Below are positions 18,839 to 26,129 of a DNA stretch of 64,000 nucleotides, piece after piece. The notes beneath the pieces were generated by a model. The model saw only the letters and a program-made list of their open reading frames with translations. It was not told the origin of the DNA and did not search any database. How positions within the stretch are numbered: the stretch's first letter is position 1; every line of letters begins with the position of its first letter. A program made the translations under genes and the position numbers. This DNA comes from Faecalicatena_A orotica (GTDB lineage Bacteria; Bacillota; Clostridia; Lachnospirales; Lachnospiraceae): the NCBI RefSeq assembly GCF_040545875.1, contig NZ_JBEPMR010000001.1, one strand, 5' to 3'.

Positions 18839-18883
18839 TTTCATCAGATGTGATTTTTTTCTTCCCCTCCTTCGTCCTTTTGG

Positions 18884-19948
18884 CTAAGGAACCAGCATAA
18901 CCTTCATTGCTGCCGGCTCTTCCTCTGCCGTACGAAATGCCTTTTCCCAGTCTTTCAATTCAAAGGAATGAGAGATTAGCCCGTCTGTTTTTATCAGGCC
19001 GCTCTCAATCCCTTCTATGACTGAATGAAAGGTAAGCGCAGACAGGTGGGAGCCCCTGATGCTCAGTTCCTTTCCATCCCCGATTACATTCCAGTCTGCT
19101 TTTACTTCCTCCGCAAATACGCCCATCTGCACATACCTGCCATGATTTTTCAGTGATTCCAGTCCCTGTGATACACTTCTGGGGCTTCCTGATGCTTCTA
19201 TATATACATCACACCCATCCCCACCTGTGAGCCTGTGTATTTCTTCGGCCACATTGCATTCTGCCGGATTCAGTACATAATCTGCGCCATATTTTCTGCC
19301 CATATCCAGGCGGAATTCTTTTATATCGATTCCGATCACCATCTTTGGCAGGCAGAGTCTGGCAAGGTTTACCATAGAGGTTCCGATAGCGCCGAGGCCT
19401 GCAATTACCACGACATCATCATGTCTGATATCTGCAAGTTCGACCGCATGCATCCCGCAGGCAATCGGTTCAATCAGGACTGCCTGCTCATTCGTAAATG
19501 TATCCGGGATTCTATGTATAATACTGTTTTTATGCAGTTTGATATACTCGGCAAAACCTCCCTGGATATGCTGTTTGAAGCCATATACAGCCGACCCGGT
19601 GCACATCCAGTATTTTCCCTGTCTGCAGAAATCACATTCGCCGCATGGGGCAATCTGTTCCGCACATACCCTGTCTCCGGTCTTATATTCCCCCATGCCT
19701 TCTCCTGCCTCTGCTACCTCGCCAAAAAATTCATGTCCGCCTGTTACAGGAGCCTCGATGTAACGGTTTTCTTCACTCGTTCCCCAGATTCTGATCCCCC
19801 CGTGGTAAGACTTCACATCCCCTGCACAGATTCCACAGCCAAGAACCTTCAATACGAGCTCACCAGGTCCCGCCGACGGGATGCCTGTCTCTTCAAGCCT
19901 GTTATCATATGGCGCGTAGGATACTAATGCTTTCATATTTCCTTTCAT
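18884..19948 (-). CDS. Zinc-dependent medium-chain alcohol (polyol) dehydrogenase
   Basis: An NAD(P)-dependent oxidoreductase of the sorbitol/threonine dehydrogenase superfamily, 354 residues. Catalytic zinc ligands are Cys41 (GICAGD), His72 and Glu73 (GGHEFFGE); the structural zinc is held by Cys102, 105, 108 and 116. The Rossmann loop is GLGAIG (near 184). The stretch GICAGDVKSYHG...IRIWG resembles, from memory, erythritol/threitol dehydrogenases; that substrate is a guess. Its ATG overlaps the upstream SDR stop by 4 bp (ATGA), so the two are translationally coupled and may act in sequence on one polyol. Confidence 0.88.
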   Translation of the reverse strand: MKGNMKALVSYAPYDNRLEETGIPSAGPGELVLKVLGCGICAGDVKSYHGGIRIWGTSEENRYIEAPVTGGHEFFGEVAEAGEGMGEYKTGDRVCAEQIAPCGECDFCRQGKYWMCTGSAVYGFKQHIQGGFAEYIKLHKNSIIHRIPDTFTNEQAVLIEPIACGMHAVELADIRHDDVVVIAGLGAIGTSMVNLARLCLPKMVIGIDIKEFRLDMGRKYGADYVLNPAECNVAEEIHRLTGGDGCDVYIEASGSPRSVSQGLESLKNHGRYVQMGVFAEEVKADWNVIGDGKELSIRGSHLSALTFHSVIEGIESGLIKTDGLISHSFELKDWEKAFRTAEEEPAAMKVMLVP

Positions 19949-20739
19949 TTGGCTTCCTCCATTCTCTTTGCATGTTCATATGCCAGATATGTATTCTGTA
20001 CCTTAAACATCCCCCCGTCGATCCCGATGATCTCGCCTGTCACATATCCACCCTCCGGTGAAGTTAAAAAACCGACCAGCGCAGATACATCTTCGCCTGT
20101 CCCGAAACGGTTAAGACACAGGTCCTTCACCTGTTCTTCCCCCCGTTCCTGTATCATGGCGTCTGTCATGTCTGTGTGGATAATCCCGGGAGCATATGCA
20201 TTGACGCTGATATGGTACGGTCCAAGCTCTGCCGCGCTTATTTTCGTAAGCATGTCCACCCCTGCCTTGCTTGCCGCATATGCCACAAGCCCGCAGTCTG
20301 CAAAATGTCCTGAGATTGAGGACGCATTGGCAACTCTCCCGTAGTTATTTTTCTTCATATATTCCGATACACTCTGAAGCATATAAAACTGGCTTTTAAA
20401 ATTCGTATCCAGCACCCTGTCCAGATAAGCAGAATCCATTTCATCTATAAAGCAGAAATCAAAGATCCCAGCATTGTTCACCAGAATATCAATCCGTCCA
20501 AACTTCTCCCCGATCTTTTTTATCAGCTGTTTTACTTCTTCTTCCTTTGAAACATCCGCCTTGTAAATACCGCTTTCCGGTTCAAATGCTTTGAGGCTTT
20601 CCAGTGTCTTTTGCGCGCTCTCTTCATGGGACCTGTATACTGCACATACAATATTCCCCCGCCTTGCAAGCTCAATACTGATCGCCTGCCCCATTCCGCG
20701 GGTTCCCCCGGTTACAACTGCTACTCTTTTTTCTTCCAT
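19945..20739 (-). CDS. Short-chain dehydrogenase/reductase
   Basis: A classical SDR of 264 residues: cofactor loop TGGTRGMG (10-17), NNAG (89-92), catalytic Ser142, Tyr155 and Lys159 (YAASK), and the C-terminal TGEIIGIDGG. It probably interconverts a hydroxyl and a keto group on the imported sugar or polyol with NAD(H) or NADP(H); the exact substrate is not readable. It overlaps the next gene, the zinc dehydrogenase, by 4 bp. A gap of about 80 bp separates it from the ASRT-like gene upstream. Confidence 0.9.
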   Translation of the reverse strand: MEEKRVAVVTGGTRGMGQAISIELARRGNIVCAVYRSHEESAQKTLESLKAFEPESGIYKADVSKEEEVKQLIKKIGEKFGRIDILVNNAGIFDFCFIDEMDSAYLDRVLDTNFKSQFYMLQSVSEYMKKNNYGRVANASSISGHFADCGLVAYAASKAGVDMLTKISAAELGPYHISVNAYAPGIIHTDMTDAMIQERGEEQVKDLCLNRFGTGEDVSALVGFLTSPEGGYVTGEIIGIDGGMFKVQNTYLAYEHAKRMEEAK

Positions 20740-20820
20740 CGTCTCGCCCTCCTTTTCATGCCGCCGTTTCTCTTTATGTATTCCTGTTCACCCCCTGCCT
20801 TGCGGGCGTGCACAGGAATC

Positions 20821-21195
20821 TTAATCTTCAAAATACGGAATCACCGCAAATGACTGGGCAGCACCGTCAATCCAGTTAAATCTTGCATATTCCGCAACAA
20901 TATTGTCACTGCTTGTCAGAACCGCACTGTAGCAGGTCGATACAGGCACTGTCAGATTCCACTCTTCCAACTGGTCCATACGGATATGACGCGCCGACAT
21001 GGGTGCTACCAGAATCCCGTCCAGCCTTGCGGGCTCTCTTCCATTGTCAAATAATAAGTCTATACATACCTCACATGGCCCGTCTCCCGTGTTCAGCAGT
21101 GTAATGCTTTCATGTGAGGGGGTCGGCCTGTCCCCTTTTTCTTTCATATATAAGTCGGGGATGCACCATTTCTTATGCCCCATACCTCTGCCCAT
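20821..21195 (-). CDS. ASRT-like small protein (sensory rhodopsin transducer family)
   Basis: A 124-residue soluble protein that I match, by recalled pattern, to the Anabaena sensory rhodopsin transducer family (PF07100): N-terminal GHKKWCIPDLY, the SHESITLLNTGDGPCEV block (27-43), a beta-rich middle with APMSARHIRMDQL, and AEYARFNWIDGAAQS before a short tail. Family members are beta-sandwich proteins proposed to bind small molecules, often encoded near sugar genes and without any rhodopsin. Here it lies between the ABC permease and the SDR, with a strong AGGAGGAGA site. A carbohydrate-sensing, chaperoning or mutarotase-like role is inference only. Confidence 0.72.
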   Translation of the reverse strand: MGRGMGHKKWCIPDLYMKEKGDRPTPSHESITLLNTGDGPCEVCIDLLFDNGREPARLDGILVAPMSARHIRMDQLEEWNLTVPVSTCYSAVLTSSDNIVAEYARFNWIDGAAQSFAVIPYFED

Positions 21196-21211
21196 ATTAT
21201 CTCCTCCTGTA

Positions 21212-22168
21212 TCAGGCCTTCTGGCTCCGCTTTCTTCTTATTACGTCTACAATAACGGCCAGCACAATAATGCCGCCTTTCACCATTCTCTGTGCTCCCT
21301 GCGGTACATTCAAAAGGTTCAGCCCGTTGGCAACCACGCCGATGATCATGGTGCCAATGATTGTGCCTACGAGTGTCCCTTCCCCGCCTGTCATGGATGT
21401 CCCGCCGATTACGACTGCCGCGATGGCATCCAGCTCCGCACCGTCTGCATTGGTCGGTACCGCCGAATCCAGCCTGGAGGTCAGCACGATTGCCGCAACA
21501 CCACAGCAGAAGCCGCTGATTACATAGGCGATGCATTTGATTTTTTTCACATTTATGCCTGAAAGCTTTGCACAGTTTTCATTGCCGCCGATTGCATAAA
21601 TGTAACGGCCGTACTTTGTATATTTCAGCACATATGCCGCGACTGCGAACATAACCACCATAATCAGAATGGTAAAAACCGGTATCCCGCCGTACCGTCC
21701 TGTAATAGCCAGAAATCCCTTCGGGAAGGTATAAATCGGCTGTCCCTCTGTAATGGTGTATGCCGCCCCTCTGGCGATTGACATCATGCCCAGGGTTGCA
21801 ATGAACGGAGGCAGCTCAAACCCGGTGATCAATAGTCCTGTCACGAGTCCGACTGCCGAGGCAAATGCGACGCCAAGCAGAAGACTTAAGATCACAGGCA
21901 TATTCCAGTTCTTCATCATCAGTCCCATCATAAGTCCTGTAACTGCTATGATGGAGCCTACCGAAAGGTCAATCCCGCCAAGCAGAATGATGAACGTCAT
22001 CCCGATGGCAATCAGGAAGTTTGTGGATATCTGCTGTGAGACATTCAGAAGGTTGGACGCCGTAAGAAAGCTGTCGCTGGCAAACGTAAGTACTACGCAT
22101 AGTGCCACCAGTGCAATCAAAATCCCCAGATAACTTGTCCCTTTTCTTTCTTTTCCTTTAAGCTTCAT
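21212..22168 (-). CDS. Sugar ABC transporter permease (RbsC type)
   Basis: Membrane-spanning subunit of a ribose/xylose-family importer; 318 residues with 8-10 hydrophobic spans. Family blocks include GMTFIILLGGIDLSVGSI, AIGGNENCAKLSGINV (the cytoplasmic coupling loop) and DAIAAVVIGGTSMTGGEG. The start overlaps the ATPase gene by 11 bp, so expression is coupled. The importer has one permease gene, so it probably works as a homodimer with the two-domain ATPase. Confidence 0.94.
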   Translation of the reverse strand: MKLKGKERKGTSYLGILIALVALCVVLTFASDSFLTASNLLNVSQQISTNFLIAIGMTFIILLGGIDLSVGSIIAVTGLMMGLMMKNWNMPVILSLLLGVAFASAVGLVTGLLITGFELPPFIATLGMMSIARGAAYTITEGQPIYTFPKGFLAITGRYGGIPVFTILIMVVMFAVAAYVLKYTKYGRYIYAIGGNENCAKLSGINVKKIKCIAYVISGFCCGVAAIVLTSRLDSAVPTNADGAELDAIAAVVIGGTSMTGGEGTLVGTIIGTMIIGVVANGLNLLNVPQGAQRMVKGGIIVLAVIVDVIRRKRSQKA

Positions 22169-23675
22169 GCTGTTTTCCCCTTTCCTCTGCTCCGACCGCC
22201 AGTGTCATAACGGATTCCTGGTCTGCCTCTTCTCTGCTCAGGGAACCACTCACCTTTCCTCTTGCCATGACAACGACACGGTCACAGATACCAAGCAGTT
22301 CCGGAATCTCGGATGTAATAACAAGAATCGCCTTTCCTTCCTTTGCCAGCTCATTAATGAGACTGTAAACTTCTATTTTCGCACCTACGTCTATTCCGCG
22401 GGTCGGTTCATCCAGTATCAGCACCCGGCATTTGGAAAGGAGCCATTTTGCCAGAACGACTTTCTGCTGGTTCCCTCCCGAAAGGTTCTCCACTTTCTGA
22501 TAAACAGACGGAGTTTTGATATTTAGTTTACTGACATACTCTTTTACGGTGTTCTTCTCTTTGCTTAAATTCAGATGTATCCCCGTTTTGAATGCATCCA
22601 GTGCGGCCAGCGTCACGTTCTCGCCTACCCCCAGTTTCAGGATCAGTCCTTCGCCTTTCCTGTCTTCTGTCACGTACCCGATCCCCGCGCTGATCGCATC
22701 CTTCGGATTCCGGATATTGCATTCCTTGCCGTCAATATATATACGCCCGTCTGTCCTGGCATCCAGACCAAAAACCGCCCGGACTGTTTCTGTCCGTCCC
22801 GCGCCGACCAGCCCTCCCACACAGAGCACCTCGCCCGCCCTTACAGAGAAACTGACATTCTGCACTCTGGAACCTGCACACAGATTTTCCACCCGTATGA
22901 CTTCATCTCCGATTTGTTTCTCAATCCTTGGAAATTTCTCTTTCAGTTCCCGGCCTACCATCAGACGGATAATCTCATCCATCGTGACGTTTGCAATATC
23001 CAGTTCTTTTATCGTACACCCGTCCCGCATAACTGTAGCCCGGTCGCAGATTTCCATTACTTCTTCCAGCCTGTGGGATATATAAATGATAGAGACCTGT
23101 TCTTCCTTCAGCTTTTTCACGATGCGGAACAAATTTTTCGTTTCCCGCTCTGTCAAAGGAGCCGTAGGTTCGTCCATGATGATGATTTTCGCATCTTTAG
23201 AAAGTGCTTTTGCAACTTCTACCATCTGCTGCTTTGCAATGCCCAGATCCCTTATGTAATCCGTGCTCTTTACATCTACCCCCAGATCTTCCAGTAATCT
23301 GTCCGCTTCCTGATAAACCGCTTTCCAGTTCACTTTCACCGGATTACTCATCTTATAGCATCCGAGAAATATATTTTCCGCTACGGTCAGCGTAGGGATT
23401 AGATTCAGTTCCTGATAAATAATACTGATTCCTAAATCTTCGGCCGCCTTCGGATTCCCCAGCTCCGACTTCTGTGAGAATACTTCTATCTCACCTTCAT
23501 CCTTCACGTATGCACCTGAAAGGATCTTCATCAGTGTAGATTTCCCCGCTCCGTTTTCACCCAGCAGAGCGTGTACCTCCCCTTTCTTTACACGAAGGCT
23601 CACATGGTCCAGTGCCAGTACTCCGGGGAAACGTTTTGTAATGTCTGACATTTTCAAAATATATTGATCTGCCAT
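22158..23675 (-). CDS. Sugar ABC transporter ATPase, double NBD (RbsA type)
   Basis: A 505-residue protein with two fused nucleotide-binding domains that drives sugar import. The first half has GENGAGKSTLMKIL and DEPTAPLTERE; the second has GLVGAGRTETVRAVFG, signature LSGGNQQKVVLAKWL and DEPTRGIDVGAK. The weakly conserved second Walker A (GAGRTET) is normal in this family. The start follows AGGAGGAAG. It is separated from the upstream binding-protein gene by 236 bp that contain a long hairpin. Confidence 0.95.
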   Translation of the reverse strand: MADQYILKMSDITKRFPGVLALDHVSLRVKKGEVHALLGENGAGKSTLMKILSGAYVKDEGEIEVFSQKSELGNPKAAEDLGISIIYQELNLIPTLTVAENIFLGCYKMSNPVKVNWKAVYQEADRLLEDLGVDVKSTDYIRDLGIAKQQMVEVAKALSKDAKIIIMDEPTAPLTERETKNLFRIVKKLKEEQVSIIYISHRLEEVMEICDRATVMRDGCTIKELDIANVTMDEIIRLMVGRELKEKFPRIEKQIGDEVIRVENLCAGSRVQNVSFSVRAGEVLCVGGLVGAGRTETVRAVFGLDARTDGRIYIDGKECNIRNPKDAISAGIGYVTEDRKGEGLILKLGVGENVTLAALDAFKTGIHLNLSKEKNTVKEYVSKLNIKTPSVYQKVENLSGGNQQKVVLAKWLLSKCRVLILDEPTRGIDVGAKIEVYSLINELAKEGKAILVITSEIPELLGICDRVVVMARGKVSGSLSREEADQESVMTLAVGAEERGKQHEA

Positions 23676-23698
23676 TTGCTTCCTCCTGACTTGTCTTA

Positions 23699-23746
23699 GA
23701 GCATGTATGATAAATCATGTATACCGATGATTTATCATACACGCTC
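23699..23746 (-). repeat. 20-bp stem hairpin between binding-protein and ATPase genes
   Basis: Arms 23699-23718 and 23727-23746 pair over 20 bp around an 8-nt loop; the single non-Watson-Crick position is G-U in the operon transcript. There is no U-tract. The hairpin stands 23 bp before the ATPase start. It would stabilise the upstream binding-protein message, giving more binding protein than membrane parts, as REP hairpins do in the maltose operon. The rest of the 236-bp gap shows nothing else I can name. Confidence 0.7.
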
Positions 23747-23911
23747 AGGGAAGGGGCGGCTGATACTGTATTCCTTCCGGATATACACCGCAGCGCAGAT
23801 TGAACATATCTGATTGCGTACCGGCAGCCCCTTAAAACCTATTGTCCCTTTACTGTGGCTGATATTTAGTTACCGTTCAGACCGTGCTGTGCACTCTGCC
23901 GGCCGGCAGTT

Positions 23912-24895
23912 CTAATCAGCATCTGACGGGAACTGGTCTGCATTCTCCTTCCAGACAATCTCAGTGTCTACATTTACAATCTTATCCACCGTCTCTCCTT
24001 CAAAGATCTTATGCAGTGCTTCCACGCACTCCGTGCCTGTCCCGGGTCCTCCGATGGATACTGTTGATACAAGCTCACCCGCCTGAATACTTGCCACTGC
24101 ATTCGGGTTACCGTCAAAACTTACTACTTTTGCGTCAGATCCGGCCTCTTTGACTGCCTGTACTGCTCCAAGGCCCATCTCGTCGCATAAAGCGAAGATT
24201 ACATTAATATCCTTATTTGCCTGAAGCATATTTGCTGCGGCATTCATTCCTTTTTCACGTTCCCAGTCGCCGGCCTGGCTTGCAACGACTTCAATGTCAG
24301 GGTATTTCTCCTTTGCCTTATCTACAAACCCGCCCATTCTCTCTGTTGTATGGTCAGATGGAAGTCCTTCTACAATCGCAACCTTTAACTTGTCCCCAAA
24401 CTGTTCTGCCACGAAATCACATACTTTTCCGCCCGCTTCATACTGGTCATATCTTACATAGCATGCAACTTCTCCGCCAGCCAGTTCATTCTGTGTATTA
24501 AACATAATCACCGGGATGTCAGCCTCGTTTGCCTTCTTTACTGCTGCCACAATCGCATCACTGTTAATCGCACAGAGAATGATACCGTCAACCTTCTGTG
24601 TAATCATATCTTCAACTATCTGAACCTGTGCCGCATAATCTGATTCAGATTCCGGGGCCAGTGTTTTCAATTCATATCCCAGATCGTCACAAGCCTCCTG
24701 AGCGCCTGAAATTACGGACTTATAATAAGGAGAAATCATTGCCGGAGGTACAAGTGCAATTGTCTTCTTATCAACAGTATCTTCCGTCTTACTGTCCCCA
24801 CTGTCGGTTTTACTGTCACTGCTGTTACTTCCTCCGCAGGCAGCAAGTGAAAATACCATACATACCGTTAAAATTAACACCACAAATTTTTTCAT
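23912..24895 (-). CDS. Sugar ABC transporter substrate-binding lipoprotein (RbsB type)
   Basis: Surface lipoprotein that captures the substrate for the importer. The 327-residue precursor has a lipoprotein signal peptide with lipobox LAAC and Cys20, a Ser/Asp-rich linker (GSNSSDSKTDSGDSKTED), then a two-lobed type-I periplasmic binding domain starting KKTIALVPPAMISPYYK. Type-I proteins of this sort bind pentoses, hexoses, polyols or autoinducer-2. The ATG at 24895 follows AAGGAGGAAAAGG; the earlier in-frame ATG at 24937 would spoil the signal peptide. It is the first gene of the cassette. Confidence 0.95.
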   Translation of the reverse strand: MKKFVVLILTVCMVFSLAACGGSNSSDSKTDSGDSKTEDTVDKKTIALVPPAMISPYYKSVISGAQEACDDLGYELKTLAPESESDYAAQVQIVEDMITQKVDGIILCAINSDAIVAAVKKANEADIPVIMFNTQNELAGGEVACYVRYDQYEAGGKVCDFVAEQFGDKLKVAIVEGLPSDHTTERMGGFVDKAKEKYPDIEVVASQAGDWEREKGMNAAANMLQANKDINVIFALCDEMGLGAVQAVKEAGSDAKVVSFDGNPNAVASIQAGELVSTVSIGGPGTGTECVEALHKIFEGETVDKIVNVDTEIVWKENADQFPSDAD

Positions 24896-24985
24896 TCCTT
24901 TTCCTCCTTCGTTTTGGAAATGATGGAATAAAATCAATTCACAAATATGTGATTTATTCCTTTAATTTACTGGGTTTCTTTAAAT

Positions 24986-24999
24986 ATGAATCGATTCAT
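24986..24999. promoter_or_regulatory. Candidate LacI-family operator
   Basis: ATGAATCGATTCAT is a perfect 14-bp palindrome with the central CG typical of LacI-family operators. It lies at about +5 to +18 of the cassette promoter, where a bound repressor would block transcription. The obvious protein is the LacI regulator encoded at the far end of the cassette. An imperfect TCACA-n4-TGTGA inverted repeat follows at 24939-24952 and may bind a second regulator. Confidence 0.65.
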
Positions 25000-25010
25000 T
25001 TCATGTCTAA

Positions 25011-25039
25011 ATACTACCATGCCTGATTTAAGAATGCAA
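25011..25039 (-). promoter_or_regulatory. Promoter of the ABC/dehydrogenase cassette
   Basis: TTGCAT (25034-25039) and TAGTAT (25011-25016), 17 nt apart with a TG one base before the -10, on the minus strand. About 115 bp upstream of the binding-protein start and directly upstream of the palindrome. Confidence 0.7.
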
Positions 25040-25169
25040 GGGGTATTTGTATTTTCTACAATAAACACAAAGACTATGTTACATTTTTATACAATATAGA
25101 CAAAACAGGCTATTCTTATCCGGCAGTACCTGATCCTCGGTAATTTGGTGTAAAATTGGTGTCAGCCCA

Positions 25170-25203
25170 TGAAAAAAGGCTTCCCGGTCTCCCGGAAAGC
25201 CTT
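25170..25203 (-). terminator. Terminator after rpmF
   Basis: A 12-bp stem with one G-U pair (25176-25187 with 25192-25203) and a 4-nt loop, followed on the minus strand by TTTTTT. It ends the yceD-rpmF transcript before the catabolic cassette. Confidence 0.85.
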
Positions 25204-25215
25204 GTCCTGTCTTCA

Positions 25216-25395
25216 TTAGTCAACAGAAATGATTTCTTTTTTGTTGTAAGAGCCACAAGCTTTGCATACTCTGTGAGGCATCATAAGTTCTCCACACTTG
25301 CTGCATTTCACAAGGTTCGGAGCACTCATCTTCCAGTTAGCTCTTCTCTTATCTCTTCTAGCTTTAGAAGATTTATTCTTTGGACAGATAGACAT
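25216..25395 (-). CDS. rpmF: 50S ribosomal protein L32
   Basis: A 59-residue basic ribosomal protein starting MSICPKNKSSKARRDKRRA, with a zinc ribbon formed by CSKC (31-34) and CKAC (44-47). The start follows GGAGGTG. It is 3 bp downstream of yceD, the conserved arrangement. In many relatives plsX is the next gene; here a terminator and the LacI cassette follow. Confidence 0.97.
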   Translation of the reverse strand: MSICPKNKSSKARRDKRRANWKMSAPNLVKCSKCGELMMPHRVCKACGSYNKKEIISVD

Positions 25396-25398
25396 AGG

Positions 25399-25926
25399 TT
25401 ACACCTCCTTAAAATTCTTAAACAAATCACGGACAACTGACATTCTCGGGTCAAGTCCTGTGTCTTCACAGTTACAGGTCCCCAGATTTAGGTTCTGACC
25501 ACAAACGTTGCAAATGCCTTTACAGTCTTCCCTGCATAGAACTTTCGTCGGCCATCCTATCAATATCTCATTAAAGAGCAATTTGTCCACGTCAAGATGA
25601 TATCCGTCAATGAAATTTGATTCATCTAATCCTTCCGGCAGATCAGCGTCTGGAATGTTGAGATCCACATGCTTGGTAAAATCCAGTACAATCTCCTGCT
25701 TTACATCCTCCAGGCAGCGGTCACATGGAATGATTACACACACCTTGCTCTCGGCCTTGATCTGTAATTCCTTGTCCTTCACATGTGAAACGACAACGTG
25801 TACAGGTTCCTTACTGACAATCGGATATGACCCGGACTTTAAATCCATCGACTCCAGATTGAGCGGCACTGTCTCTTCAACTGTCTTGTGCTGTTCTGAC
25901 AGAACGTCTGATAGGTTAATTAACAT
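25399..25926 (-). CDS. yceD: YceD/DUF177 family protein
   Basis: A conserved 175-residue protein found beside rpmF in most bacteria; a link to 23S rRNA or large-subunit maturation is reported for homologues, but the mechanism is unclear to me. The family core is KVCVIIPCDRCLEDVKQEI, and the C-terminal half has CREDCKGICNVCG and CNC, a probable zinc site. The ATG at 25926 stands 8 nt after AGGAG, better than the ATG two codons earlier. Confidence 0.9.
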   Translation of the reverse strand: MLINLSDVLSEQHKTVEETVPLNLESMDLKSGSYPIVSKEPVHVVVSHVKDKELQIKAESKVCVIIPCDRCLEDVKQEIVLDFTKHVDLNIPDADLPEGLDESNFIDGYHLDVDKLLFNEILIGWPTKVLCREDCKGICNVCGQNLNLGTCNCEDTGLDPRMSVVRDLFKNFKEV

Positions 25927-26019
25927 CTTCATAACTCCTATTCATACCTAAATTATTATATCATGTAAAAATAGTTTGTCAACAAGAAAAATACAGATTC
26001 TGGCATAAATATCATCTTT

Positions 26020-26064
26020 CAAAGGGGTCTGACCCCTTTGCGGTCCATATTCAGAATATTCTGA
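26020..26064. repeat. REP-like palindromic element, copy 1 (GGGGTC family)
   Basis: A 21-bp palindrome with arms CAAAGGGGTC/GACCCCTTTG (26020-26040), a short linker CGGTCCATAT, then the 14-bp palindrome TCAGAATATTCTGA (26051-26064). The same modules recur in reverse order and orientation at 41624-41693. It lies between ackA and yceD. Confidence 0.8.
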
Positions 26065-26070
26065 CAAAGC

Positions 26071-26099
26071 AAGTGAGCGGATTTATGACCCGCTCACTT
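26071..26099 (-). terminator. Hairpin after ackA
   Basis: A 10-bp perfect stem (26071-26080 with 26090-26099) and 9-nt loop, about 30 bp after the ackA stop. The following minus-strand sequence TTGCTTTG is only partly U-rich, so termination may be partial. Confidence 0.6.
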
Positions 26100-26129
26100 T
26101 TATGGAACTCTTTGATTTCCCTGACAGAC

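Noticed and set aside
24939..24952. TCACA-n4-TGTGA inverted repeat as a CRP or Rex site
   Set aside because: The spacing is shorter than the CRP TGTGA-n6-TCACA site and the sequence does not fit the Rex TTGT/ACAA pattern. It is mentioned only as a possible second site in the cassette leader.
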